A stretch of DNA of 64,000 bases from Paenibacillus tundrae (GCF_036884255.1 NZ_CP145605.1:6261001-6325000); one strand, 5' to 3'; shown: positions 15,889 to 25,708, counted from the stretch's first letter. The notes: a model not told the origin generated them from the letters alone. A program made the numbers and translations.

Positions 15889-18330
15889 ATGAGTTCAACA
15901 AAAAAACTGGTGTTGGTCGGAAATGGTATGGCAGGTTTACGCACAATCGAACATATTCTTAAACTTGCTCCGCATGCATATGAAATTACGATCTTTGGCG
16001 CAGAGCCGCATCCGAACTACAATCGGATCATGCTATCCTCTGTGCTGGCAGGTGGAACGAGCATCGAAGATATCGTCATTAATGACTGGAACTGGTACGA
16101 GGAGAATAACATTCGTGTGTACCCTGGTGATCCGGTCGTTCAGATTGATGCTGAGCGCAAAGAGGTCGTATCGGAGTCCGGTGTTCGCGCCTCGTATGAT
16201 GAGCTTATTATGGCAACTGGCTCTTCGGCATTCATCCTCCCCCTCCCCGGGGCTAATAAAGAAGGCGTCATTGGTTTCCGTGACATAAAGGATTGCGAAA
16301 CCATGATGGCTGCATCACAGAAATATCGCAAAGCTGCCGTCATCGGAGGCGGATTGCTCGGCTTAGAGGCAGCTCGTGGTCTACTTAACCTTGGTATGGA
16401 TGTCACTGTTATTCACATCAATGGTCACTTGATGGATCGCAACCTCGATCTACCTGCAGGCTTGATGCTTCAACGGGAGTTAGAGGAACAGGGTATGAAG
16501 TTCCTTTTGAACAAACACACCGAAGAAATCACAGGTAAGAACCGAGTGAAATCCCTGCGGTTCACGGATCAAACCGTACTAGAGACTGATCTGGTTGTTA
16601 TGGCTGTCGGCATTCGTCCTCAGATCGAATTAGCTCGTCAAGCCGGGCTGGACGTTAATCGCGGTGTAATCGTAGACGACTATATGAATACCAACATTCC
16701 AGGAATCTCTGCTGTAGGTGAATGTGCAGAGCACCGCGGGATCGCTTACGGCTTGGTAGCTCCATTATATGAACAAGGCATGGTGTTAGCTAAACGCCTG
16801 GCAGGTGCGGCAACCGAAGGCTATGAAGGCTCCGTTACCTCAACGAAGCTGAAGGTGTCCGGCGTGGATGTATTCTCCGCAGGACAATTCAAGGACTCCC
16901 CTGATACACGCAGCATTCGCATTCAAGATGATGTGGATGGTGTCTACAAAAAGATGGTCATCCGCGACGGGAAACTCATTGGTGCGGTGCTGTTCGGGGA
17001 TACCTCCGATGGAGCCTCACTCTTCTCCCTCATTAAAAGCGGCGAGAACATTAGCGGCCGTGAAAAAGAGATTTTGCTCGGAGTACCCTCTGGCGGCTCA
17101 GGCGCTGGCCCATCTGTAGCTGAACGCATGGCAAGCATGCCTGATGACGAGATCGTCTGTGGCTGTAACGGTGTTACCAAAGCTACCATCGGAGACGCTG
17201 TTTTGAACAAAGGCTGCAATACCCTCGGTGCAATTAAATCCTGTACAAAAGCTTCCGCTTCTTGCGGTGGATGTAAACCCATCATTGAATCTCTGCTCAC
17301 GCATTATGCAGGTGATAATGTAGGCGAACAGGTCAAAGAAGGCATCTGTGGCTGTACGTCCTATGATCGGGATGAACTGGTTGCACAGATCAAGGAAATG
17401 GGACTGAAAAGTGTTAAGGAAGTCATGAACGTCCTTGGTTGGAACGAACCTGAAGGCTGCTCCAAATGTCGTCCTTCCCTCAACTATTACCTCGGTATGA
17501 TCTGGCATACAGAGTATGAAGACGAGCGCGTATCCAAATTCACCAACGAGCGTTATCATGCCAATATTCAGAAGGATGGTACGTATTCCGTGATCCCACG
17601 GATCTATGGCGGAGTAACTTCTCCGGCAGAGCTGATCAAAATTGCTACGATAGCAGAGAAATACGATGTACCGATGGTGAAATTCACAGGTGGACAACGA
17701 CTCGATCTCCTTGGTGTACAGAAGGAAAATCTGCCGAAGATCTGGGAAGAGCTTGATATGCCGTCCGGATTCGGTTATGGCAAGGCACTCCGTACCGTCA
17801 AAACCTGCGTAGGTAATACCTTCTGCCGCTTCGGCACCCAAGACTCCATCGAAATGGGAATTCGACTCGAGAAAAAACTCGACAAGATGGTCGCTCCAGC
17901 CAAAGTAAAACTTGCTGTATCTGGATGCCCACGGAACTGTGCAGAAGCAACCATTAAGGATCTCGGTGTTGTCGCTATCGATGGTGCATGGGAACTGCAT
18001 GTTGGCGGTAATGGCGGCGTCAAAGTCCGCGCGGCTGAACTTCTCTGCACAGTGAAAACCGATGCTGAAGTCGAAGAGTGGACCTACGCTTACCTGCAAT
18101 ATTATAGAGAGAATGCACGTTGGAACGAGAGAACGGCGGCTTGGATTGAACGCGTAGGTCTGGATCATGTGAAGACAGCGCTGGAGGATCGTGACGTACG
18201 TCTGGCACTGGTTGAGCGGCTTGAAGCAACGCTGGGTCGCACCGTTGATCCTTGGAAAGAAATCATTGAGGATGAGAACTTACGTAAAAACTTCACACCC
18301 CTGGCGAGCGCTCAAAATGCAGCCCACTAG
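15889..18330 (+). CDS. nirB: Assimilatory nitrite reductase [NAD(P)H], large subunit
   Basis: An 813-residue siroheme enzyme reducing nitrite to ammonium with NAD(P)H. Order: FAD/NAD-binding oxidoreductase (about 1-310; LVLVGNGMAG, then AAVIGGGLLGLEAARGLL), two BFD-like [2Fe-2S] domains (C424-G-C...C459-G-G-C; then CGCTSYDRDEL...CSKC), a NIR/SIR ferredoxin-like half, and the siroheme-[4Fe-4S] site C640-x5-C646...C680-x3-C684 (CVGNTFC; CPRNC). All ligand cysteines are present. The ATG at 15889 follows AAGGGGGCTAATCATA. First gene of a four-gene operon (nirB, nirD, FNT channel, cobA) with control elements at 15519-15833. No nitrate reductase gene is in the window. Confidence 0.95.
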   Translation: MSSTKKLVLVGNGMAGLRTIEHILKLAPHAYEITIFGAEPHPNYNRIMLSSVLAGGTSIEDIVINDWNWYEENNIRVYPGDPVVQIDAERKEVVSESGVRASYDELIMATGSSAFILPLPGANKEGVIGFRDIKDCETMMAASQKYRKAAVIGGGLLGLEAARGLLNLGMDVTVIHINGHLMDRNLDLPAGLMLQRELEEQGMKFLLNKHTEEITGKNRVKSLRFTDQTVLETDLVVMAVGIRPQIELARQAGLDVNRGVIVDDYMNTNIPGISAVGECAEHRGIAYGLVAPLYEQGMVLAKRLAGAATEGYEGSVTSTKLKVSGVDVFSAGQFKDSPDTRSIRIQDDVDGVYKKMVIRDGKLIGAVLFGDTSDGASLFSLIKSGENISGREKEILLGVPSGGSGAGPSVAERMASMPDDEIVCGCNGVTKATIGDAVLNKGCNTLGAIKSCTKASASCGGCKPIIESLLTHYAGDNVGEQVKEGICGCTSYDRDELVAQIKEMGLKSVKEVMNVLGWNEPEGCSKCRPSLNYYLGMIWHTEYEDERVSKFTNERYHANIQKDGTYSVIPRIYGGVTSPAELIKIATIAEKYDVPMVKFTGGQRLDLLGVQKENLPKIWEELDMPSGFGYGKALRTVKTCVGNTFCRFGTQDSIEMGIRLEKKLDKMVAPAKVKLAVSGCPRNCAEATIKDLGVVAIDGAWELHVGGNGGVKVRAAELLCTVKTDAEVEEWTYAYLQYYRENARWNERTAAWIERVGLDHVKTALEDRDVRLALVERLEATLGRTVDPWKEIIEDENLRKNFTPLASAQNAAH

Positions 18331-18346
18331 AATAGGAGGAACAGCG

Positions 18347-18664
18347 ATGAATAGATTGCACATTGGACACCTTGCAGATATTGAAGAAAAGGGTGCACGT
18401 ACGTTTATGGTGGAGGATACGGAGATCGCGGTCTTCAAGCTCAGCGACGGTAGCCTGCATGCGGTAGAAAATCGCTGCCCTCATAAGGGCGGCAAGTTGT
18501 CCGAAGGCATGGTATGTGGGACGTCTGTTCATTGTCCGCTCCATGACTGGAAGATTGATCTTCGTAACGGCAAAGTACATGAACCGGATGACGGTTGTCT
18601 CAATACGTATAAAACGGAGATTGACGGAGCTAGTGGTGAAATTTATATAACTATCGCAGGTTAG
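18347..18664 (+). CDS. nirD: Nitrite reductase small subunit, Rieske-type
   Basis: A 105-residue Rieske [2Fe-2S] protein pairing with NirB. The cluster ligands are in NRCPHKGGKL (C-x-H) and HCPLHDWKID (C-x2-H). Length matches NirD. ATG 18347 follows AATAGGAGGAACAGCG; a longer in-frame reading would overlap nirB and is not needed. It starts 16 bp after the nirB stop. Confidence 0.95.
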   Translation: MNRLHIGHLADIEEKGARTFMVEDTEIAVFKLSDGSLHAVENRCPHKGGKLSEGMVCGTSVHCPLHDWKIDLRNGKVHEPDDGCLNTYKTEIDGASGEIYITIAG

Positions 18665-18708
18665 ATCGTCACGATTTGCGGTGGCCTGACAGCAAGGAGG
18701 AGTGCACT

Positions 18709-19590
18709 ATGGATTTTGTTAAACCCGCAGAAGTACTGCAATCAATGGTGGAAGCAGGTGAGAATAAAGCCAGGATGAATCGGATTCAGATGCTGATTCG
18801 CGGTTTTCTGGCAGGCGCTATCCTCGCCTTTGCAACAACACTTGCTTATACCGCTGTATCTCAAACTTCCGTTGGTTTGGCAGGTGCACTGATTTTCCCA
18901 GCGGGATTCGTCATCATCATTCTTCTGGGACTGGAACTTGTGACAGGCAACTTCGCCATGATTCCTTTAGCACTACTGAAACGACGACTTACATGGATGA
19001 GCATGATGCGCAATTATTGCTGGGTTATTGCCGGTCATCTCTTAGGATGTTTGTTCTACGCTGGTCTATACGGACTCACGCTTACCAAAATGGGCACAGA
19101 TCTGAGCAGCCCACTCATTCAAACGTTGATTCAGACGAGTGAAACCAAAACATTGGGGTATCAGCATTTAGGTGCAGCAGGTATCGGTCTCGTTGTGATC
19201 AAAGCGATATTATGTAACTGGATGGTAACCCTCGGTGCAGTGATGGCTATGACCTCTACGTCCACCATTGGTAAAATCGTTGCGATGTGGCTGCCCATCA
19301 CGATATTTTTCGCGCAAGGATTCGAGCATGCCGTTGTGAATATGTTCGTCATTCCGGCAGGTATGATGCTAGGTGCCAATGTGAGCATCGCAGATTGGTG
19401 GTTATGGAATCAGATTCCCGTGTTAGTCGGAAACCTTATTGGCGGAGCCATTTTCACAGGCTTAGGTCTGTATGCAGCACATACGTGGGGGACTTCCTCC
19501 CACTCTTCTTCCAAGCTGGCAACAATTCAGGGCGGGCGTTCAGGCTTAACAGGTACGGATTCAGCACAGAAGGTGGGGACAAGGTCATGA
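18709..19590 (+). CDS. nirC: Formate/nitrite transporter family channel (nitrite uptake)
   Basis: A 293-residue FNT-family pentameric channel subunit with six helices: GFLAGAILAFATT, FPAGFVIIILLGLELVTGNF, AILCNWMVTLGAVMAM and GFEHAVVNMFVIPAGMM with the conserved pore His. In this operon nitrite is the likely substrate, so the nirC symbol is assigned by family and context. AAGGAGGAGTGCACT precedes the ATG at 18709. The C-terminus is extended by about 30 Ser/Gly-rich residues relative to minimal FNT proteins. Its stop overlaps the next start. Confidence 0.9.
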   Translation: MDFVKPAEVLQSMVEAGENKARMNRIQMLIRGFLAGAILAFATTLAYTAVSQTSVGLAGALIFPAGFVIIILLGLELVTGNFAMIPLALLKRRLTWMSMMRNYCWVIAGHLLGCLFYAGLYGLTLTKMGTDLSSPLIQTLIQTSETKTLGYQHLGAAGIGLVVIKAILCNWMVTLGAVMAMTSTSTIGKIVAMWLPITIFFAQGFEHAVVNMFVIPAGMMLGANVSIADWWLWNQIPVLVGNLIGGAIFTGLGLYAAHTWGTSSHSSSKLATIQGGRSGLTGTDSAQKVGTRS

Positions 19591-20357
19591 GTACATCATT
19601 CGTCAGTATTATCGGTGCCGGTCCTGGTGACCCTGAACTGATCACGGTAAAAGCCTTGAAACGAATTCAAACGGCAGATGTTATTCTCTATGATCGTCTC
19701 GTCAATGATCAACTACTTGCCGAGGCTCGTGAAGATGCACTGCGCATCTATTGTGGCAAAGCTCCTGGGCTACACTCGATGAGCCAAGAGATGATTGGAC
19801 GGATGCTCATCACCCATGCGACGGAAGGAAAACGAGTTGTTCGTCTCAAAGGCGGGGATCCGTTCATCTTCGGACGCGGCGGTGAAGAAGCACTTGTGCT
19901 AGCACAGGCCGGTATTGCCTTTGAGGTCATTCCAGGCATCACCTCTGCTGTCGGTACATCCGCATCCACCTTGATTCCGCTGACCCACCGCGGACTAGCT
20001 TCATCCTTCGCTTGTGTCACCGGAACCGGAAGTGATGGTAACGTATCATCGGTTCGCTGGGATCTGTTGGCTCATAGCGTGGATACTCTGGTCATTTACA
20101 TGGGAATTAGCCAGTTATCTGATATCCAACGGGAGCTATTGCGTCATGGCAAACACAGCTCTACACCAGCGGCGCTTGTAGAACGGGGGACTACCTCGCA
20201 GGAAAGAATCATTACGGGCACACTCGCTGAATTGCAATTGCTCGCAGTATCTGAAAGTGTGAATAATCCGGCTTTAATTATCATTGGAGAGGCTGTACGT
20301 GTGCGCGAACAATTGGTACAACTGCAACGCGCAGCTGACGCTTCTATGACTGGATAG
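19587..20357 (+). CDS. cobA: Uroporphyrinogen-III C-methyltransferase (SUMT)
   Basis: A 256-residue SAM-dependent enzyme methylating uroporphyrinogen III to precorrin-2, the siroheme precursor NirB needs. Motifs: GAGPGDPELITVKA at the N-terminus, VVRLKGGDPFIFGRGGEE, VIPGITSAVG and a C-terminal PALIIIGEAV. The ATG at 19587 overlaps the FNT gene stop (ATGA); the frame upstream of it is out-of-frame transporter sequence. Only the methyltransferase is present, without a CysG-type oxidase/chelatase domain, so another gene elsewhere must finish siroheme. Confidence 0.93.
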   Translation: MSTSFVSIIGAGPGDPELITVKALKRIQTADVILYDRLVNDQLLAEAREDALRIYCGKAPGLHSMSQEMIGRMLITHATEGKRVVRLKGGDPFIFGRGGEEALVLAQAGIAFEVIPGITSAVGTSASTLIPLTHRGLASSFACVTGTGSDGNVSSVRWDLLAHSVDTLVIYMGISQLSDIQRELLRHGKHSSTPAALVERGTTSQERIITGTLAELQLLAVSESVNNPALIIIGEAVRVREQLVQLQRAADASMTG

Positions 20358-20376
20358 CCATCCTCCCTTTCTCATC

Positions 20377-21015
20377 TCAATCTAACAGCATACGTTCGTG
20401 AATCGTCCGACCCTTCTGCCCTGGTTCAATCAGCAGACGGGTCGGTTTGATGTTGATCAACGCCGTTAACTGTTCACCCATATGATGTGCAGAATATTTA
20501 AACCCGATCTCCGCCCAGTGCATAATGACGCCAACTGTTGCCGATACAAGGTAACTCAGCATAATGTCGTAATTAATGACGTGCTCGCTATCCTCGGTGA
20601 CAAGAACAAAATCCTGTGTTAAGTAGGTACGAAACATATTACATAGCCTGGAACTCATATCACTGTGCATTGTGATTAAAGCACGAAAGATGTCCTGATG
20701 TGCTTCTATATAATTAAAAACTGGCATTGTAGATGGCAGCAATGCGGTCATATCCACTTCTTTTAAATGCGCATATGGTTCTGCATACGCTTGTCCCACA
20801 CCCTGCATGAAATCTTCCAAAATAAATTCAAGTAGCTCCGGCTTGCCCGGAAAATGCAAATAGAACGTACCTCGGTTGTAGTCCGCTCGCTCCGTAATGT
20901 CCCGAATCGTTACAGCGTCCGCTCCCTTTTCCAATATTAAAGAAACCGCCGCAGCGATGATAGCATCCTGCGTTCTTCGTGCTCTGCGATCCTGAGGATG
21001 TTCAATAATCAACAT
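20377..21015 (-). CDS. TetR/AcrR-family transcriptional regulator
   Basis: A 212-residue repressor. The N-terminal helix-turn-helix (TQDAIIAAAVSLILEKGADA, then ITERADYNRGTFYLHFPGK) is canonical TetR; the C-terminal half is a helical ligand domain resembling the TetR_C group used by B. subtilis-type paralogues. AAAGGAGGCGGGA precedes the ATG. It is divergent from an SDR oxidoreductase with dyads between, which suggests the pair form a substrate-induced unit. It is convergent with cobA, 19 bp apart, with no obvious terminator. Confidence 0.88.
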   Translation of the reverse strand: MLIIEHPQDRRARRTQDAIIAAAVSLILEKGADAVTIRDITERADYNRGTFYLHFPGKPELLEFILEDFMQGVGQAYAEPYAHLKEVDMTALLPSTMPVFNYIEAHQDIFRALITMHSDMSSRLCNMFRTYLTQDFVLVTEDSEHVINYDIMLSYLVSATVGVIMHWAEIGFKYSAHHMGEQLTALINIKPTRLLIEPGQKGRTIHERMLLD

Positions 21016-21078
21016 TCCCGCCTCCTTTGTCCATTATTGTAACCTAAATGAACACCGCTTACATCTGTGTTCGATAGC

Positions 21079-21108
21079 TGACATTTGCGTTGTCAATGAC
21101 GATTGTCA
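21079..21108. promoter_or_regulatory. Candidate TetR operator cluster
   Basis: TGACA-N7-TGTCA (21079-21095) followed by a further TGTCA at 21104-21108. It lies between the divergent TetR and SDR genes, about 65 bp from the TetR start. Assignment is by symmetry and position. Confidence 0.4.
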
Positions 21109-21219
21109 CATTCTTATGTATATCTTAACATTAAGACAGGAAGTATAGACGACAGGATGAATCATTTTTTATAGAAATGATCGCCTGAACAACATTTCAC
21201 CGAAGGAGAGGATTAGATC

Positions 21220-21987
21220 ATGAGTACATCCTACACACATACAGCCGTAATTACTGGTGCAGCCGGAGGAATTGGTAAAGAATTAGCACGCCGCCTTGCT
21301 GAGCGCAAAATCAATCTGGTGCTGGTCGATTTGAATCAAGAAGCGATTGAGCAGACCATTGCAGACCTTAATCTAGATCAAGAGCATGTCATTGCGGTAA
21401 AAGCCAACGTATCTCAAGAAGAAGACGTTAAAAATTATGTGCAAAAAGCACTTGATGCCTTTGGAAGAATCGATTACTTCGCGAATAACGCAGGTATTGA
21501 AGGGCCAACTGGCTCCATTGATGAACTGAGTGTTGAAGCACTCGACCTCGTATACAATGTCAACGTACGTGGTGTATTCCTAGGTTTGCAAAATGTCATT
21601 CCTGTGATGAAAAAACAAAAATCCGGAGCGATTCTGAACACATCCTCCCTTGCAGGCTTAATGGGAGCTCCAGGGATGTCTCCATATATTATGTCTAAAC
21701 ATGCTGTAGTCGGTCTTACCCGTACAGCTGCGAATGAACTGGCATCCTCCAATATCCGAGTTAATGCCGTATTGCCAGGCACAATCAACACGCGTATGAT
21801 GCGTCAGATTGAAGCAAACTCTGGTAATGTGGATGACTATCAATCAGCAACAGTTTCTACCATTCCAATGGGTCGCTATGGCGAAGCAGCCGAAGTTGCT
21901 GCCGTAATGAACTTCCTCTTGTCCGAAGAAGCTTCTTATGTAACAGGCTCCCTCTACACTGTGGACGGCGGCATGGTTGGTCAATAA
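21220..21987 (+). CDS. Short-chain dehydrogenase/reductase (classical SDR)
   Basis: A 255-residue NAD(P)-dependent oxidoreductase: cofactor motif TGAAGGIGKELA, NNAG, and the catalytic Ser with Y-x3-K in YIMSKHA. The D at LVLVDLN after the second strand favours NAD(H). The PG-motif VNAVLPGTINT and C-terminal GSLYTVDGGMVGQ are usual. GAAGGAGAGGATTAGATC precedes the ATG. The alcohol or keto substrate is unknown; the divergent TetR gene suggests inducible detoxification. Confidence 0.9.
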   Translation: MSTSYTHTAVITGAAGGIGKELARRLAERKINLVLVDLNQEAIEQTIADLNLDQEHVIAVKANVSQEEDVKNYVQKALDAFGRIDYFANNAGIEGPTGSIDELSVEALDLVYNVNVRGVFLGLQNVIPVMKKQKSGAILNTSSLAGLMGAPGMSPYIMSKHAVVGLTRTAANELASSNIRVNAVLPGTINTRMMRQIEANSGNVDDYQSATVSTIPMGRYGEAAEVAAVMNFLLSEEASYVTGSLYTVDGGMVGQ

Positions 21988-22023
21988 ACCATATACAGCA
22001 TTATCAATGAAATAGATAGATAA

Positions 22024-22079
22024 GTTGAAAGACCTGCTTCGAGATATGCTTATTGCATTCTCGTTGCAGGTCTTTCAAC
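22024..22079. terminator. Terminator hairpin between convergent genes
   Basis: GTTGAAAGACCTGC pairs perfectly with GCAGGTCTTTCAAC (14 bp). No strong T-tract on the plus side; TTATCTATCT follows on the minus side. Likely terminates both the SDR gene and the gene at 22100. Confidence 0.7.
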
Positions 22080-22099
22080 TGTTACCATACTTCCACAAC

Positions 22100-22384
22100 T
22101 TAATCAATGTACCCTGCGTGGCCCTTGTCCATCAGGTAATCCATTTCAGCATCCAGGATGTTCTCCACGGTCAGCTCGTCCAGCTTCACGTCTTTGCGGC
22201 TCACAATGTAATCGGCCAGATCATCGCCATCGATATCTACATCACCTTTGGCATTCTCATGTGCCCTATTGATGTAAGCTTGCTCATGCTTCAGAACAAG
22301 CGCAATGTTCGCTTGACTCGCTTTTGTTTTATCTGCAATATATTGCATCATTTCTTGTTCATTAATTGCATTCGTCTCGGTCAA
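22100..22384 (-). CDS. Small conserved-looking acidic protein, unknown function
   Basis: A 94-residue soluble, acidic protein. The N-terminal half (QYIADKTKASQANIALVLKH) resembles the first helices of HU-like or helix-turn-helix proteins, and the second half is Asp/Glu-rich (GDVDIDGDDLADYI). The start is a TTG at 22384 with AAGGAG nine bases upstream; no ATG is well placed. Monocistronic between two terminator-like regions. It is not recognised with confidence; a small DNA-associated protein is only a guess. Confidence 0.6.
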   Translation of the reverse strand: MTETNAINEQEMMQYIADKTKASQANIALVLKHEQAYINRAHENAKGDVDIDGDDLADYIVSRKDVKLDELTVENILDAEMDYLMDKGHAGYID

Positions 22385-22557
22385 TTCAGTCAGCTCCTTG
22401 GTTCATACATGCTGTTGCTATTGTAGCATAGGTTAACCCGTTACTGGCACATCTTATGCTTGGTGGTAATCTCTTTTTCAAGACATCCCTCGGCTCCGAT
22501 GTATACTAAGCCCACTTCATCTCATAACCTGAAAAAAATATGCCTACTCGCCACTAC

Positions 22558-22591
22558 GGTGACAGAACAACCTTCCGATCACTGTTACCCA
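22558..22591 (+). repeat. Dispersed repeat family 2, short fragment
   Basis: GTGACAGAACAACC plus CCGATCACTGTTACCC matches 31668-31704 with four or five differences. It sits just downstream of the histidine-kinase stop codon. Only the left end of the longer copy is represented. Confidence 0.6.
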
Positions 22592-22596
22592 ATTAC

Positions 22597-23960
22597 CTAG
22601 GTTAATCGCACGTAGAACGTTGCGCCTTCTCCAACCACGCTTCGGGCATATATCTGACCTTTATGTTGATCCACAATAGAACGTGCAATCGCAAGTCCAA
22701 GACCATGTCCACCATGTTGACGAGCACGCGAGGAATCCGTTCGATAGAAACGATCGAAGATTCGATCCAGATGCTCAGGGGCAATCCCCTCACCAGTGTT
22801 AGACACCGCAAGCACTACTTCGTTATTCTGCTTCTTCAACGTGACATTCACTGCACCCTTGGATTTAGCGTATTTCACGGCATTGTCGAGTAGGATCAGA
22901 ATGACCTGCTTAATCTGTTCATTGTTGCCATGAACCATAAGCTCAGGCTCTATACTGTAGTCAAGGGAAATGCTTTTCTCAAATATCATCGCTTCCATCG
23001 TCAAAATGATCGTCTCAACGGCATCGCTCATATTAAACTTGGCATGAATCATCGTAGATCGGGAATCATCAATCTCGGTCAGATAGAGCAGACTACTCGT
23101 CAGTTTGGACATCCGCTCTGTCTCGGACTTAATGTAATGAAGCCATTTGGCTTGATGTTCGATGGTATCATCGCTATTGGCGAGTAACACATCGGCATTG
23201 GTATTGATGATCGCAAGTGGTGTTTTCAGTTCGTGAGATGCATCGGCAATGAATTGCTTCTGCTTCTCGAATGCTTCACGAACAGGCTTAATGGAACGAT
23301 TCGCGAAGTAGCGGCTCAGGAAATAAATGACGATCAGCATCGCGAGCCCTACAACCGCAAACGTATAGATCAAGTTCGTAAGAATGCCCTGTTGTGCCGT
23401 TACATCAATGAACACGACCATATACCCATCACTGCTCGGATTAATTACATAAGCCCACTCGGTGCTATCCAGTGCAAATTGTCCGGTCTGACGATTCCCC
23501 CCGCTCAGCTTATCCTGATCGACCTTTCCCAGAGCCTCTTCATAAAAGGTAGCATCCATATCGAAGCGAGAATGTGTATTGGTAATCTTCCAATCATTAT
23601 CTGTCTGGATCATAAACGATACGGAACGTGCAGGCGGAGAGTTAGGATCTTCGCCTAGCCCTCCTCCATTCTCCCCGAGTCCATCCGCTGGCGGTGATCC
23701 TATGCCTGACGCATTTGACGCACCCGATGTACCCGACGTACCTGAACCTGCTACACCAGAGAACCCTTCTTCGCCACGCGGCATTTTGGAAGAATTATAA
23801 GGACCGTGATAGAAATCAGATACCTTGTACAGCTCCATATTGGTCTCGCGCTGCACATTCTGATAGGTAATTGTATAGATCATTGCGAAGGCGACCAGCA
23901 TCATAATTGAGATGGACACTAGGTTCACGATGAGGAATCGATTTCTGAGTTTCTTGAACA

Positions 23961-23961
<1 letters not shown>
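22597..23961 (-). CDS. Sensor histidine kinase paired with the OmpR-type regulator
   Basis: A 454-residue membrane kinase: TM1 (about 9-32), extracytoplasmic loop (33-195), TM2 (about 196-217), no clear HAMP, HisKA with ASHELKTPLAI (H243), HATPase with N-box LLDNAVKYA, NTGEGI and GGHGLGLAI. The extracytoplasmic loop has a low-complexity Gly/Ser/Ala/Pro stretch (about 67-110). Its start overlaps the regulator stop by one base, so they are translationally coupled. Divergent from the VTC/DUF4956/lipoprotein operon, with shared control boxes, so it probably senses an envelope state that operon alters. Confidence 0.92.
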
Positions 23962-24638
<677 letters not shown>

Positions 24639-24695
24639 CTGTATTCATCCCTCTATATGGATTGGTTGTGAACATGTTCATCTATTATACCAATG

Positions 24696-24727
24696 ATTAT
24701 ATCTGCGGAACCTTGAATCAATCTTAA
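24696..24727 (-). promoter_or_regulatory. Regulator box and -10 for the two-component operon
   Basis: On the minus strand TTAAGATTGATTCAAGGTT (24709-24727) is followed nine bases after TTCAAGG by TATAAT (24701-24696). It is the mirror copy of the plus-strand box at 24791-24810. Confidence 0.72.
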
Positions 24728-24790
24728 TTTATGTTTTGGCTCAACAGTATTATAGGAAGGCGAAAAAATGTTAACGCAATGTAAAATCAT

Positions 24791-24822
24791 TTAAGATTCA
24801 TTCAAGGTTAGCCCTCTAAGAT
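24791..24822 (+). promoter_or_regulatory. Regulator box and -10 for the VTC/DUF4956 operon
   Basis: TTAAGATTCATTCAAGGTTA (24791-24810), two half-sites on a 10-bp period, occupies the -35 position. TAAGAT (24817-24822) lies nine bases past TTCAAGG. The arrangement fits an OmpR-type activator replacing -35 recognition. Confidence 0.72.
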
Positions 24823-24889
24823 ACAGACATGAAGCAAATACGCAACGAAATAAAACATACAAACTCATGAACGAAAGGATTGAACCCAC

Positions 24890-25708
24890 ATGGCAATTGA
24901 AGTATTCAACCGATATGAGAGCAAGTATCTACTGACGGACGAACAATACGAACATTTCTACAGCGATCTGCTGAAATACATGGAACTGGACGCCTACAAC
25001 AAAAAACATGAATTCTACTCCATCAGTAACCTTTACTTCGATACACCGCAAGATTCACTAATTCGCGCTAGTCTCTCCAAACCGAAATACAAGGAGAAGC
25101 TGCGGCTGAGAGCATACGGTGTACCTGAGGAGAATGCCAAAGTGTACTTAGAGATCAAAAAGAAAGTATTCGGCCTGGTCAACAAGCGCAGAACAGCACT
25201 GAAGCTGGATGAAGCCTACGAGTTCGTTCGTACTGGGCAGGCGCCGGAACTCGCTGATTACATGAACAAGCAGGTCGTTGAGGAGATCAAATACTTCCTC
25301 CGGCTGTATGATCTTGAACCGAAAGTGTATCTAGCGTATGAACGCAAAGCATTGTTTGACAAGAACAGCCGCGATCTCCGCATTACCTTTGATACCAACA
25401 TTCGTAGCCGCAGATACGATCTGAAGCTGGAACAGGGAGATTACGGCGAGCCGCTTGTGAAGGACGGTCGATGGCTCATGGAAGTGAAGGCAGAGAAAAC
25501 CGTTCCGATCTGGCTGTCTCAACTGTTATCCGAACACGGACTCTACCGTACTGGATTCTCCAAATACGGCAACGAATACAGACATCTGGTGAGAACAACG
25601 AACCTGAACTACCAGACAGAGCGTGTACTCGTACCAGGTACAGACTTCGAACCTGCAATGGAACAAGAACAATCAATTAGAGAAAGAGAGCGTGTCCTAT
25701 ATGCTTGA
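24890..25708 (+). CDS. VTC-domain (polyphosphate-polymerase-like) tunnel-fold protein
   Basis: A 272-residue protein of the VTC domain family, related to the catalytic domain of yeast Vtc4 in the triphosphate-tunnel superfamily. Charged tunnel motifs visible: NRYESKYLL, SNLYFDTPQ, KEKLRLRAYG, VYLEIKKK, YERKALF and MEVKAEKTVPIW. It lacks a membrane segment and an SPX domain. In bacteria such genes usually sit with DUF4956 and extracytoplasmic repeat proteins, as here, and their reaction is not settled; polyphosphate synthesis is family-based inference. Its end overlaps the DUF4956 start by 8 bp. Confidence 0.85.
   Translation: MAIEVFNRYESKYLLTDEQYEHFYSDLLKYMELDAYNKKHEFYSISNLYFDTPQDSLIRASLSKPKYKEKLRLRAYGVPEENAKVYLEIKKKVFGLVNKRRTALKLDEAYEFVRTGQAPELADYMNKQVVEEIKYFLRLYDLEPKVYLAYERKALFDKNSRDLRITFDTNIRSRRYDLKLEQGDYGEPLVKDGRWLMEVKAEKTVPIWLSQLLSEHGLYRTGFSKYGNEYRHLVRTTNLNYQTERVLVPGTDFEPAMEQEQSIRERERVLYA

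Noticed and set aside
17098..18168. 356-codon open frame antisense to nirB
   Set aside because: It mirrors the siroheme and BFD coding region, and nirB carries every cysteine ligand in its own frame.
19287..19586. 100-residue N-terminal extension of cobA
   Set aside because: It reads through the transporter gene out of frame; SUMT proteins start at the GAGPGDP region.
21091..21110. GlnR/TnrA box between the TetR and SDR genes
   Set aside because: TGTCA-N7-TTGTC fails the TNACA half; a TetR-type dyad explains the symmetry better.
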